Assembly (NCBI RefSeq): GCF_002798015.1
Contig: NZ_PGTZ01000012.1
Span: 62,001 to 126,000, forward strand
Direction: 5' to 3'
Source: Luteimicrobium subarcticum
Lineage (GTDB): Bacteria; Actinomycetota; Actinomycetes; Actinomycetales; Cellulomonadaceae
Length of the DNA: 64,000 nt
Position 1 is the first letter of the stretch. Each line of letters begins with the position of its first letter. Made by a program: the position numbers and the translations under genes. A model generated the notes under the pieces. The model saw only the letters and a program-made list of their open reading frames with translations. It made no database searches and was not told where the DNA came from. Below are positions 46,459 to 55,505 of the stretch, in pieces.

Positions 46459-47334
46459 TCAGCGTGCGCGCCCGAGCCGGGACAGGGTGCCGGGGTCCAC
46501 CACGAACCCGTCGGCGTCGAGGACGGCTCCTTCCAGCGCAGCCTGCACCGTCTGCATCGTCCGCGCGATCCAGGGCGCGGCGCGGCGCAGGCACAGCAGG
46601 TCCGTCGGCTCGAGCGCGCGCACCGGGTCGTGGTCGGCGGGGACCCACCCGACCGTCACGGTGTGCGGGCCGAACGCGCGCCAGTCGAGCGCGCGCAGCG
46701 CCGGCGGCATCTGCCCCGTCGCCGGCCGTGCCTCGACGACGATGGTGCCGTCGTACGCCAGGTCGTGGCGTATCGAGAACGTCGTGCTCGTGGCGTCCTC
46801 CGCGTGCGTCCGGGCGGCCGGCAGCACCGAGCGCACCCACGCGCCGGCGGTCTCCGCGTCCACCGGGCTCGGCGCGAAGAGCACCAGCCGCGCGAGCGAC
46901 GCCTCCGAGACCTCGGGGTGTGGTGGTGCCGAGCCGACGGCGGTCGACCCGCCGACGTGCCGTGCCGCCGCGCTCGCCCACGCCCGCGCCAGGGGGTCGG
47001 CCGGGACCCGGTACGCGTCCGACGGCACCCCGACGATCGCGGGAACGCCGGGCCCGGCCGGGAGCGGCCCGTCCACCTCAGCGCCGTCGGCCAGCCGGAA
47101 CCGCGGCACCACGACCTCCTGGTCGACGGGTGCGCCCCGGAACCGGGCGCCACCGGTCCGGCGCACCGTGCGCGCGGCCGCCGCCTCGGCCGGGTGGACG
47201 ACCCAACCGGCGTCCGGGAACCACGCCCGGGCGAGCGCGAGCACGTCCGTGCCCGCAGGCACCACGAGCGTCAGCGGGGTGCCGACCGGTCCGGGCGGCG
47301 CCGGACGGGCGGCGGGCGAGTCGACAGGTGTCAT
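46459..47334 (-). CDS. Hypothetical protein
   Basis: A 291-residue soluble protein with no family I recognise. It has a Pro-rich N-terminus, alternating short strands and helices, and no membrane segment or signal peptide. Codon bias matches the genome, so it is native and expressed. TACGGT is 8 bases before ATG 47334. It is co-directional with the DUF1684 gene 64 bases downstream. Confidence 0.7.
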   Translation of the reverse strand: MTPVDSPAARPAPPGPVGTPLTLVVPAGTDVLALARAWFPDAGWVVHPAEAAAARTVRRTGGARFRGAPVDQEVVVPRFRLADGAEVDGPLPAGPGVPAIVGVPSDAYRVPADPLARAWASAAARHVGGSTAVGSAPPHPEVSEASLARLVLFAPSPVDAETAGAWVRSVLPAARTHAEDATSTTFSIRHDLAYDGTIVVEARPATGQMPPALRALDWRAFGPHTVTVGWVPADHDPVRALEPTDLLCLRRAAPWIARTMQTVQAALEGAVLDADGFVVDPGTLSRLGRAR

Positions 47335-47513
47335 GTCGACCGACCGTACGGGCGGGATGTCGCCGCCGTGTTACGACGGCGCAACACGTACGAGTCACGG
47401 ATTTGGTGCTGCTCGGGCACTGATGGTCGAATCGGGCACACAGTCGTGTTTCCGCAGGTCGGGAGGCAGCGCGACGCAGTGACACGGCTCGGAGAGGACC
47501 AGGTGGTCGGACG

Positions 47514-48326
47514 ATGATGGGTGGGCACCACGCGGCCTCGGGTGCAGCGGCCTGGGTGGCGGTCACCGCCACGGCGCCGTTCGCGTTCGGCTGGCACCCC
47601 GTCTCGTACGTGGGGGTCGTGACCGGGTCGGTCGTGTGCGCGGGTGCGGCGCTCCTCCCCGACGCCGACCACCACGACGGCACGATCGCGAACTCCCTCC
47701 CGCCGGTGTCGCACTGGGTGTGCCGGGGCGTCGAGAAGATCTCCGGCGGACACCGGCACGGCACGCACTCCGTCGTCGGCATCGCCCTCATGACGGCCCT
47801 CGCCTGGCTGCTCGGGCACTGGCGGCTGCACACCGACCGGTTCGGCACGATCGAGCTCGGCGCCGGGCTCATGACGATCCTGCTCGCGTCGTACGCGCTC
47901 AAGGCGCTCAAGCTCGTCCCGGGCCGGCACTTCGCCCCCTGGACCGGGTCGCTCGTCATGGCAGCCTTCGTCGCGCTGTTCGCGCCCGACGAGTGGGCAT
48001 GGCTCCCGCTCGCCGTCGGCGTCGGGTGCGTCGTCCACGTCTTCGGCGACATGCTCACGACGAACGGGGTGCCGCTGCTGTGGCCGTGGACGCCTCGGCC
48101 GCCGCGCCGCTGGCGCCGCATGAACGGGCCGAACGACATCTGGCGCTCCGGGGGCAACATGGCACTCCCCGTCCTGGGCGACGCCGGCTCGGTGCGCGAG
48201 TGGATCCTGCTCGTCCCGGTGTCGGCGTACGCCCTCCTCGGGGTGGTGTGGGCGCTGCTCGAGCAGATGGGCTTCGACACGGGCGCGGTGTGGGCGTCGG
48301 TGGTCGCTGCCGTCACCCCCGGCTGA
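47514..48326 (+). CDS. YdjM/LexA-binding family membrane metal-dependent hydrolase
   Basis: A 270-residue membrane protein of the PF04307 family. It has a conserved DADHHDG motif near residue 52, GGHRHGTHSVVG near residue 78, and HVFGDMLTTNGVPLLWPW, giving a set of His/Asp residues able to bind metal. The E. coli relative YdjM is SOS-regulated, but I see no LexA box here. ATG 47514 (or 47517) has GAGGACC upstream. Possible lipid or phosphate hydrolase. Confidence 0.88.
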   Translation: MMGGHHAASGAAAWVAVTATAPFAFGWHPVSYVGVVTGSVVCAGAALLPDADHHDGTIANSLPPVSHWVCRGVEKISGGHRHGTHSVVGIALMTALAWLLGHWRLHTDRFGTIELGAGLMTILLASYALKALKLVPGRHFAPWTGSLVMAAFVALFAPDEWAWLPLAVGVGCVVHVFGDMLTTNGVPLLWPWTPRPPRRWRRMNGPNDIWRSGGNMALPVLGDAGSVREWILLVPVSAYALLGVVWALLEQMGFDTGAVWASVVAAVTPG

Positions 48327-48374
48327 CGCGGTACCGTGCCGTCGTCGAACGCTGTCCTGACGAGAGGTGGACCC

Positions 48375-48722
48375 GTGAGCGCCGACCTGTGCTGCCGCTC
48401 CCTGCCGACGGCCTGGGGCCGCACCGCCGTCCGCACCGCGGGCCTGCTCCTGCTGCTGGCACTGAGCCTGGCGGCGACCACCGGCTGGTGGCTCGCAACG
48501 GCGCTCCTCGGGGGCTCGATCGACATGACATGGGCGCCGGCTGCCTTCCTGACCGCCCTGGCCGCCGCGGTGGCGTACCCCGTCTCCCGGGCGCTGCGCC
48601 AGGTCCGTTCCGGCGACGCAGGGCGCGCGACCTTCCTGCTGGTGGCCGCCAGCGGCCTCGCGGTGGTGCTGGCCGCCGCCCTGGCAGTCGCCGCAGACCC
48701 CTGGTTCCTGCTCGGCATGTGA
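48375..48722 (+). CDS. Small membrane protein
   Basis: A 115-residue protein with three hydrophobic helices (about residues 18-42, 47-65 and 80-110) and no recognised family. GTG 48375 has GAGAGGTGG upstream; the in-frame ATG at 48336 lacks one. Its end is close to the convergent dnaE2 stop. Confidence 0.7.
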   Translation: MSADLCCRSLPTAWGRTAVRTAGLLLLLALSLAATTGWWLATALLGGSIDMTWAPAAFLTALAAAVAYPVSRALRQVRSGDAGRATFLLVAASGLAVVLAAALAVAADPWFLLGM

Positions 48723-48751
48723 CCGACCGCGAGCCGCTGCGGTCGCGAACC

Positions 48752-51700
48752 TCAGTGGAAGTCCCGGGAGCGTGACGGGACGCGCAGCGACAGCGGCGCG
48801 AGGTGCTCCGCGAGCAGGTTCGTCGCGTCGTCGGCACGCTCGACGCGCCCCCGCACGACGAGCGCCGCGGACGTCCGCGCGACCTTCTGGAAGCGTCGCC
48901 ACAGGCCCTGCGTGCAGATGACGTTGAGGATGCCGGTCTCGTCCTCGAGGGACAGGAACGTCACGCCCGCCGCGGTCGACGGTCGCTGCCGGTGCGTCAC
49001 GACGCCCGCGACCGCGACCCGGCGCTCCGGCTCGTGCGCCAGGACGTCCGCGACCCGCAGCACGCCCTGCGCGTCCAGGCCGCCGCGCACGAACTGCGTC
49101 GGGTACGTGTCGGTCGACACGCTCGTCGCCCACACGTCCGCGACCGCGAGCTCGACCGCGCTCATCCCGGGCAAGGTCGGCGCCTCGACCCCGACGCTCA
49201 CCCCGGGCAGCGTGCCCGGGCCCTCCTGCCCGAGCGCGCCCGCCGCCCACAGCGCCTCCCGGCGCGTCACCCCGAAGCACCGCAGCGCGCCCGCGGTGGC
49301 CAGCGCCTCGAGCTGCGCCGTCGTCAGCCGGACCCGGCGGGCGAGGTCCCGCAGGTCCCGGAACGGGCCGTGCGCGACCCGCTCGTCGACGAGCGCCCGC
49401 GCGACCTTCTCCCCGACGCCGCGGACGGCCGCCAGCCCGAGCCGCACCGCGAACCCGTGGTCGCGGGCGTCCAGAGGCGAGCCGGCCGGGATCGACACGC
49501 CGTCCGACGGACCTTCGACCTTCGCTCGAAGGTCGACCGACGCCCGACCTTCACCATCGACCTCAGGGTGAGGGTCGACCGGTTCTCGGGGGTCCCGCGG
49601 CTCCGTCGTCGCCTGCACGTCCGAGACGGCGACGTCCGCCCGGTGCACCACGAGACCGTGCCGGCGCGCGTCCGCGACCAGCGACTGCGGCGAGTAGAAC
49701 CCCATCGGCTGGGCCGCCAGGAGACCCGCGTAGAACGCGGCGGGGTGGTGCACCTTCATCCACGAGCTCGCGTACACGAGGAACGCGAACGAGTAGGCGT
49801 GCGACTCCGGGAACCCGAAGTCCGCGAACGCCCGCAGCTTGTCGAAGATCTCGTCGGACGCGGCACCCGAGATGCCGTTGCGGGCCATGCCCGTCATGAG
49901 CCGCTCCCGCAGCTCCTCCATGCGCTCGGTCGACCGCTTCGAACCCATCGCGCGCCGCAGCCGGTCCGACTCCGCCGGGGTGAAGTCCGCGACGTCGATC
50001 GCCATCTGCATGAGCTGCTCCTGGAACAGCGGGACGCCCTTGGTCCGGCCCAGGGAGCGCTCCAGCCTCGGGTGCAGGAACGTCACCGGCTGCCGTCCGC
50101 GCGCCCGGTCGATGTACGGGTGGACGGACTGGCCCTGGATCGGCCCCGGCCGGATCAGCGCGACCTCCACCACGATGTCGTAGAAGCAGTGCGGCCGCAG
50201 ACGCGGCAGCGTCGCCATCTGGGCGCGCGACTCGACCTGGAACACCCCGACCGTGTCGGCCGCGCACAGCAGCTCGTACACCAGAGGGTCCTCGTGCGGC
50301 AGACCGTGCAGCGCCAGCCGCTCCCCCGTGTGCCGCTCGACCTCCTCGAACATGATCCGCAGCGCCGTGAGCATGCCCAGCCCCAGCAGGTCGAACTTCA
50401 CCAGACCTGCGTCGGCGCAGTCCTCCTTGTCCCACTGCAGGACCGTGCGCCCCTCCATGCGCGCCCACTCGACCGGGCACACCTCGACCACCGGCCGGTC
50501 GCACATCACCATGCCGCCCGAGTGGATGCCGAGGTGGCGCGGCAGCCGCAGCATGCGCTCCGCGAGGTCCAGCACCGGCTCCGGGATACCGGACAGGTCG
50601 TCGCTCGTGACCCGCGGGGCACGGTCCCGGCTCCCCCACGGCCGCTCCACGATGCGGTGATGGCCGCGGGCACCCCGGGCGCTGTGGGCGCTGCCGGTGG
50701 TGTCGCCCGTCGCGTCGTCGGGGACGCGCCGCAGGTCCCCCCAGCGCTCGATGCTCTTGCTCCACGCGTCCTGCTGGCCCGCGTCGTAGCCGAGCGCGCG
50801 CGCCGCGTCCCGCACCGCGGAGCGCGGCCGGTACGAGATGACGTTCGCGACCTGCGCCGCGTGCCGCCGCCCGAACCGCGCGTACACGTGCTGGATGACC
50901 TCTTCGCGCCGCCCCGACTCGATGTCCACGTCGATGTCCGGCGGCCCGTCCCGCTCGGGCGCGAGGAACCGCTCGAACAGCAGCCCGTGCCGGACGGCGT
51001 CCACCGCGGTGACGCCGAGGGCGTAGCAGACCGCCGAGTTCGCGGCCGACCCGCGGCCCTGCGCGAGGATCCCCTGCTCGGCGCAGAACGTCACGATGTC
51101 GAACACCACCAGGAAGTACCCCGGGAAGTGGAGCTGCTCGATGACGCGCAGCTCGTGCTCGAGCATCGCGTACGCGCCCGGGACCCGTTCCGCGTCCGGC
51201 GGACCGTACCGGTCCAGCGCGCCGACGCGCACCAGCTCGCGCAGCCACGACGCCTCGTCGTGCCCGTCCGGCACCGGGTACGGCGGCAGGTCGGGCGCCA
51301 GGAGGTGCAGGTCGAACGCGCACTCGTCCGCGAGCGCCGCCGCGGTCGCCACCGCGTCCGGACGATCCCGGTGCAGCACGAGCATCTCGGCGGCGGACCG
51401 CAGGTGCGCGGACCGACCGGCCGGGAGCCAGCCGTCCATGTCGTCGAGCGACGACCGGGCCCGGACGGCCGCGAGCGCGCCCGCGAGGTCCGCGTCACCC
51501 GGTGTCGCGTAGTGCACGGCCCCGGTCGCGACGAGCGGGAGGCCGGCGTCGTCGGCGAGCGCGGCGAGGGCGTCCGCGACCGCGTCGTCGTAGGGGTGCC
51601 CGGTGCGGGTCACCTCGACGGCCACCGACCCCTGCCCGAACAGGTCGACGAGCCGGCCGAGCTCGGCCCGGGCCTCGTCGTAGGCGGCGACGGTGACGAC

Positions 51701-52285
51701 GCCGGGGCGGGTGCCACGCCGGGGGCTGTGGCGGGTGCTGCGCTGCCCGGCGCCCCCAGCCCGCCCGGCACCGGACGCCCACCGGCGCGTGAGCGCGGAC
51801 CGGACGGCGCCCTTGCGGCAGCCGGTGAGCACGAGCCACTCCCCGGCGGCGCGGTCCGCGAGGTCGGCGAGCCGGTAGAGCGCGGCGCCCTTGACCCCGG
51901 CGTCGAGGTGCGCGTCGGCGATCGCCGCCGAGAGGTTCCGGTAACCCTGCGGGCTGCGCGCGAGGACGAGCAGGTGCGTGGACCGGGGGTCGGGCACCCC
52001 GGTGGGCGGGTCGAGGGCGCCGCGGTCGCGCGGGTCGAGCAGGCCGCCGTCGAGCGCGTCGAGCGGCAGGTGCAGCTCGGCGCCGAACACGGTGGGCAGG
52101 CCGACCTCCTTGGCGGCCTGGGCGTGCTTGACCACGCCGTAGAGGCCGTCGTGATCGGTGAGCGCGAGGCCGGTGAGCCCGAGCCGGTGCGCCTGCCCCA
52201 CGAGCTCGGCGGGCTGGTTCGCCCCGTCGAGGAAGCTGTACGCCGAGTGGGCGTGCAGCTCGGCGTAGCGGGGCTGCTCAGTCAT
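48752..52285 (-). CDS. dnaE2: Error-prone DNA polymerase III alpha subunit
   Basis: Translesion C-family polymerase of the SOS mutasome. The 1177-residue protein begins with a PHP domain (YAELHAHSAYSFLDGAN, TDHDGLYG), has the catalytic aspartates in PPDIDVDIESGRREE and ends with an OB domain that includes FLSLEDETGILNVIC. ATG 52285 overlaps the imuB stop by 8 bases. A lineage-specific Asp/Glu/Pro insertion (around 49500-49600) is encoded by DNA with a 9-bp inverted repeat at 49510-49534. Confidence 0.97.
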   Translation of the reverse strand: MTEQPRYAELHAHSAYSFLDGANQPAELVGQAHRLGLTGLALTDHDGLYGVVKHAQAAKEVGLPTVFGAELHLPLDALDGGLLDPRDRGALDPPTGVPDPRSTHLLVLARSPQGYRNLSAAIADAHLDAGVKGAALYRLADLADRAAGEWLVLTGCRKGAVRSALTRRWASGAGRAGGAGQRSTRHSPRRGTRPGVVTVAAYDEARAELGRLVDLFGQGSVAVEVTRTGHPYDDAVADALAALADDAGLPLVATGAVHYATPGDADLAGALAAVRARSSLDDMDGWLPAGRSAHLRSAAEMLVLHRDRPDAVATAAALADECAFDLHLLAPDLPPYPVPDGHDEASWLRELVRVGALDRYGPPDAERVPGAYAMLEHELRVIEQLHFPGYFLVVFDIVTFCAEQGILAQGRGSAANSAVCYALGVTAVDAVRHGLLFERFLAPERDGPPDIDVDIESGRREEVIQHVYARFGRRHAAQVANVISYRPRSAVRDAARALGYDAGQQDAWSKSIERWGDLRRVPDDATGDTTGSAHSARGARGHHRIVERPWGSRDRAPRVTSDDLSGIPEPVLDLAERMLRLPRHLGIHSGGMVMCDRPVVEVCPVEWARMEGRTVLQWDKEDCADAGLVKFDLLGLGMLTALRIMFEEVERHTGERLALHGLPHEDPLVYELLCAADTVGVFQVESRAQMATLPRLRPHCFYDIVVEVALIRPGPIQGQSVHPYIDRARGRQPVTFLHPRLERSLGRTKGVPLFQEQLMQMAIDVADFTPAESDRLRRAMGSKRSTERMEELRERLMTGMARNGISGAASDEIFDKLRAFADFGFPESHAYSFAFLVYASSWMKVHHPAAFYAGLLAAQPMGFYSPQSLVADARRHGLVVHRADVAVSDVQATTEPRDPREPVDPHPEVDGEGRASVDLRAKVEGPSDGVSIPAGSPLDARDHGFAVRLGLAAVRGVGEKVARALVDERVAHGPFRDLRDLARRVRLTTAQLEALATAGALRCFGVTRREALWAAGALGQEGPGTLPGVSVGVEAPTLPGMSAVELAVADVWATSVSTDTYPTQFVRGGLDAQGVLRVADVLAHEPERRVAVAGVVTHRQRPSTAAGVTFLSLEDETGILNVICTQGLWRRFQKVARTSAALVVRGRVERADDATNLLAEHLAPLSLRVPSRSRDFH
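49510..49534. repeat. Inverted repeat inside dnaE2
   Basis: GACCTTCGA and TCGAAGGTC form 9-bp arms around a 7-base loop, in a variable linker of DnaE2 that also contains several GGTCGACC/CGACCT copies nearby. Confidence 0.6.
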
Positions 52286-53930
52286 AGAGCGCCTCCAGCC
52301 GCCAGGCGGTGCCCGGGCCGGTGCCGGTGCCGGCGAGCAGCGCCCCGCGGCCGTCGTCGAGCACGACCTGCAGGTACGCGGCCGCGCGCGCGTCGGACGA
52401 CCACCAGCGCTCGTCGACCGTCCACGGCCCGGCCCACTGGTGCACGGCGCGTCCGGTCGCGCCGGGAGTCTCGGGCACGAGCCGCCCGGGCGGCACGACG
52501 AGCCGTCCGGCGTCGTCGAGCGTGACCGGCTCCCCGCGCGGGTCGAGCAGCCCCACCGCGACCGGCCGGGCGAGGACGTTCGCGGGCGACGGCTCGGGCA
52601 GGGACCCGGGCCACGGGCGGTCCGCGGGGCGCGCGGGTGGTGCGGCGTCGCCCCACGGCGCGACCTGGACGCGGTCGCGCGCGTCCCGGCCGCCCTGGAG
52701 CCGCACGCCCAGCACCTGCTCGCCGCCGAGGAGACCCTGGACCCTCTCGAGCGCGCGCCGCGCCCGCGCCTCCTGTCCTGACGACGCACCCCACAGGCCG
52801 CCCTGGTGGGTCCCGGCACGGACGACGTCCTCGGCGGTGAGCTCGATCCGGACGATCGGGGCCGGCCGCCCGGCCGGGTCGTCCCCCCGCGGGCCCCCGG
52901 CTCGGCGGCCGGGCCGCTGCCGGACGGCCGACGCCGTCAGCCATCCTTCGAGCTGCCAGCGCACCCGGTCGGTCAGCCGGGACGCGGACAGCCCGCCGAG
53001 CGCCTCGTCGTCGCAGCGCCACGTGCGCACGAGCTCGGTGCGGGTGCCGTCGACCGGGTGCTGCGCGACGGCGGCTATCCGGAGCCGCCCGCACGTCACC
53101 GTCCGGGCGACGAGCATCCCGTAGAGCTCCTCGGCGAGCGCGCGCGCGACGAACGCCGCGGTGTCGACGCGTTCGGCCGGAGGGTCCAGGTCGCGTGCGA
53201 CCGCGAGGTCGGGCTCGATGCGGCGGCGCGCCGGAGGCCGCAGGTCTTCCCCGCGGGCGAGCCGGTGCGCCCAGGCGCCGACGTCGCCGAACCGGGTCGC
53301 GACGTCCGCGGCGGGCAGGGCGCGCAAGTCTGCGAAGGTGCGCAGCCCGAGCCGACCCCAGAGCCCGACGAGGTCTGCGACGTCACCCGCCGCGCCGGGG
53401 ACGGTCACGGCGTGCAGCAGGTCGCCGAGCGGGCGGGGGTCGCAGAACTCGCGCGACCTGCCCGGTGGGACGACGTGCTCCTCGCGCGCGGCGAGGACGG
53501 CCGCGAGGACGCCGTCGGCGATCCCGACGTGGCACTCGTGGCCGGTGCGGTGCGCGACCGCCCCCGCGAGCGCCTCGGCGAGCGCGGCCTCCGACCCGTG
53601 GAACCGGGCGGGGCCGTCGGCGGGCAGCAGGAGCAGCCCGGGGCGGGCGACCTCCAGCCCGGCGACCACGCTCTCGGCGGCGGACGCCACGGGCTCGAAC
53701 TCGCGCACGTCGCGCACGTCGTCGGCGGCGAGCAGCACGACCTCGGGGCAGGCCTGCTGCGCCTGCCGACGCCGCATCCCGCGCCGCACCCCGTGGGCGC
53801 GCGCCACCGCGGAGGCGGCGAGGACGCCGTGCCCGTCGTGGACCGCGGCCGGCACGTCGACGCCGAGACCGGCGACGGTGAGCGCGGCGAGGACGGGCCA
53901 GTCGGGCACCCAGACCACACCGGTGCGCAT
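52278..53930 (-). CDS. imuB: ImuB, inactive Y-family polymerase adaptor
   Basis: A 550-residue Y-family-like protein linking DnaE2 to the beta clamp. The N-terminus reads VVWVPDWPVLAAL where active Y-family enzymes carry the catalytic Asp-x-Asp region, consistent with a non-catalytic ImuB. The helix-hairpin-helix region (LWGRLGLRTFADLRALP) and little-finger domain follow. ATG 53930 overlaps the imuA' stop (TGATG). Members recruit DnaE2 through their C-terminal region. Confidence 0.92.
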   Translation of the reverse strand: MRTGVVWVPDWPVLAALTVAGLGVDVPAAVHDGHGVLAASAVARAHGVRRGMRRRQAQQACPEVVLLAADDVRDVREFEPVASAAESVVAGLEVARPGLLLLPADGPARFHGSEAALAEALAGAVAHRTGHECHVGIADGVLAAVLAAREEHVVPPGRSREFCDPRPLGDLLHAVTVPGAAGDVADLVGLWGRLGLRTFADLRALPAADVATRFGDVGAWAHRLARGEDLRPPARRRIEPDLAVARDLDPPAERVDTAAFVARALAEELYGMLVARTVTCGRLRIAAVAQHPVDGTRTELVRTWRCDDEALGGLSASRLTDRVRWQLEGWLTASAVRQRPGRRAGGPRGDDPAGRPAPIVRIELTAEDVVRAGTHQGGLWGASSGQEARARRALERVQGLLGGEQVLGVRLQGGRDARDRVQVAPWGDAAPPARPADRPWPGSLPEPSPANVLARPVAVGLLDPRGEPVTLDDAGRLVVPPGRLVPETPGATGRAVHQWAGPWTVDERWWSSDARAAAYLQVVLDDGRGALLAGTGTGPGTAWRLEALYD

Positions 53931-54808
53931 CAGACCACCACCCGCAGGTCGGGCCGTGCTGCCGGGGCGGGCCGGGCGGTCGGCACCTGCGCGTCCGGAC
54001 GGACCGGCGCCGCCCAGGCCGCCGTGCCGCGCGCCCCGAGCGGCAGCACGACCTCGAACCGTCCCGCCGTGGTGCCGCCGCGCCCCGTCCGCTCGACGTC
54101 GAGGCGCTGCTCGCGCAGCCACCCGGCCCCGGCCGACGCCCCGGACCACCCGGCGGCCGTCGCGTCGAGCACCACGTGCGCCCCCGACCACGGCGTCGTG
54201 GTGACGAGGACGGTCCCGCGCTCGCGCGCACGGGCCAGCAGGCGCCGACGGTCGGCGTCGGTCAGTGCCGTGCGGGCGCCGACGAGCACCACGTCCACCC
54301 CGTCGAGCAGCGCCGCCACGGCGGCAGGAGCGTCGATGCCGGGGTCGGGGACGAGCGCGAGCCGCTCCAGCACGACGCCGGCCTCGGCCGCGGCGACGAG
54401 CCCGAGCTCCGGGAGGCCGACCGCGGCGACCCACGCGCCGTCGTCCGAGGCGGCCGCGACGAGCGCGAGGAGCAGCGCGCGCGACCCGGTGACCGTGACC
54501 GTGCGTCCGCGGCGCAGCACGCCGCCGGGCAGCAGGTGACGCACCTCGTCGGCGACCCGCAGGTCCGGGCCGTGCACGGACGCCCCCGCGGCGGCCCCTC
54601 CCCACGCCTCGCCGGCCGGGTCGTCCGACGCGCGCCCCGACGTCGCAGCAGGCGTCACATCAGACGCCACAGCGGGCGCCGCAGCCGACGTGACAGCGGA
54701 CATGGCAGCCGACGCGGACGTCCGCACCCCGGTGCGCAGCTCGGCGTGCGCGAGGGCCGCGCGCGCGAGCTCGGCCCGGTCGACGGCAACCCGGTCGACG
54801 ACGGTCAT
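53930..54808 (-). CDS. imuA: ImuA' mutasome accessory protein
   Basis: A 292-residue RecA-fold-like protein, counterpart of mycobacterial ImuA'. It has an Ala/Ser/Thr-rich variable region (residues 30-70), then HLLPGGVLRRGRTVTVTGSRALLLALVA, a degenerate nucleotide-binding region without a full Walker A, and a C-terminal Arg/Ala/Pro tail of the type used for ImuB interaction. ATG 54808 follows GGGAGG. It is the first gene of imuA'-imuB-dnaE2, under the LexA box upstream. Confidence 0.85.
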   Translation of the reverse strand: MTVVDRVAVDRAELARAALAHAELRTGVRTSASAAMSAVTSAAAPAVASDVTPAATSGRASDDPAGEAWGGAAAGASVHGPDLRVADEVRHLLPGGVLRRGRTVTVTGSRALLLALVAAASDDGAWVAAVGLPELGLVAAAEAGVVLERLALVPDPGIDAPAAVAALLDGVDVVLVGARTALTDADRRRLLARARERGTVLVTTTPWSGAHVVLDATAAGWSGASAGAGWLREQRLDVERTGRGGTTAGRFEVVLPLGARGTAAWAAPVRPDAQVPTARPAPAARPDLRVVV

Positions 54809-54841
54809 GGCGCCTCCCGGTCGTGCCGTGCCAGCTTCTGT

Positions 54842-54857
54842 TCGAACATCTGTTCGA
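54842..54857. promoter_or_regulatory. LexA (SOS) box of the mutasome operon
   Basis: TCGAACATCTGTTCGA is a perfect match to the actinobacterial LexA consensus TCGAAC-N4-GTTCGA. It overlaps a minus-strand promoter: TTGACT (54873-54868), 17-bp spacer, GATGTT (54850-54845). LexA binding would block polymerase directly. Confidence 0.93.
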
Positions 54858-54936
54858 ACACCCCTCTAGTCAACGCTGCGCCACCGACACGCGTCAACTC
54901 GGCACCGCCTGCCTGTGCAAGGACCCGGTCGCGACC

Positions 54937-54942
54937 CACAAT
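54937..54942 (+). promoter_or_regulatory. -10-like hexamer of the PEBP gene
   Basis: CACAAT with a 6-base spacer to ATG 54949; near match to the TANNNT leaderless pattern. Confidence 0.45.
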
Positions 54943-54948
54943 GGGCAG

Positions 54949-55500
54949 ATGGACCTCACCCGACCCGTCCCGCCCGACCCGTACTCGATGCTCCCGGAGG
55001 TCGGGTCGTTCACCCTGACCAGCACGGACCTCACGGACGGCGCCCCGATCGACCCGCGCTTCACCATGGACGGCGAGAACCTGTCCCCCCAGCTCGCGTG
55101 GTCGGGCTTCCCGGACGGCACCCGGTCGTTCGTGGTGAGCTGCTACGACCCGGACGCGCCGACCCCGTCGGGCTACTGGCACTGGACGCTCGTCGACGTC
55201 CCGGCCACGGTGACCGGGCTCGCCACGGGCGCCGCGACGACGACCGGCCCCACCGACCCGGACCTGCCGGACGGCTCGTTCCAGGTCACCGGGGACGGCG
55301 GCACGACGGGCTACGAGGGCGCCGGTCCGCCCCCGGGCGACCGCCCTCACCGCTACGTGTACGCGGTGCACGCCCTCGACGTCGACCACCTGCCCGTCGA
55401 CGAGAGCGCGAGCCCGACGGCCGTCGCGTTCAACGCGGTGTTCCACACGCTCGCGCGCGCGACCCTGACCGGCACGTACGCGCGCCCGGCCGAGAGCTGA
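54949..55500 (+). CDS. YbhB/YbcL family (PEBP-like) protein
   Basis: A 183-residue phosphatidylethanolamine-binding-protein-like fold. Family motifs are GENLSPQLAWSGFPDGTRSF, YDPDAPTPSGYWHW and GAGPPPGDRPHRYVYAVHAL. The ligand is unknown in bacteria. ATG 54949 is set by CACAAT upstream and by homology; a longer frame begins at 54823 inside the SOS promoter and is not credible. Confidence 0.92.
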   Translation: MDLTRPVPPDPYSMLPEVGSFTLTSTDLTDGAPIDPRFTMDGENLSPQLAWSGFPDGTRSFVVSCYDPDAPTPSGYWHWTLVDVPATVTGLATGAATTTGPTDPDLPDGSFQVTGDGGTTGYEGAGPPPGDRPHRYVYAVHALDVDHLPVDESASPTAVAFNAVFHTLARATLTGTYARPAES

Positions 55501-55505
55501 GCGGC

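Noticed and set aside
47335-47513. A LexA box before the YdjM-like gene, by analogy with E. coli ydjM
   Set aside because: No TCGAAC-N4-GTTCGA or close variant is present in this interval.
48803-52525. A 1240-codon plus-strand ORF antisense to dnaE2
   Set aside because: Same shadow effect; DnaE2 motifs are intact on the minus strand.
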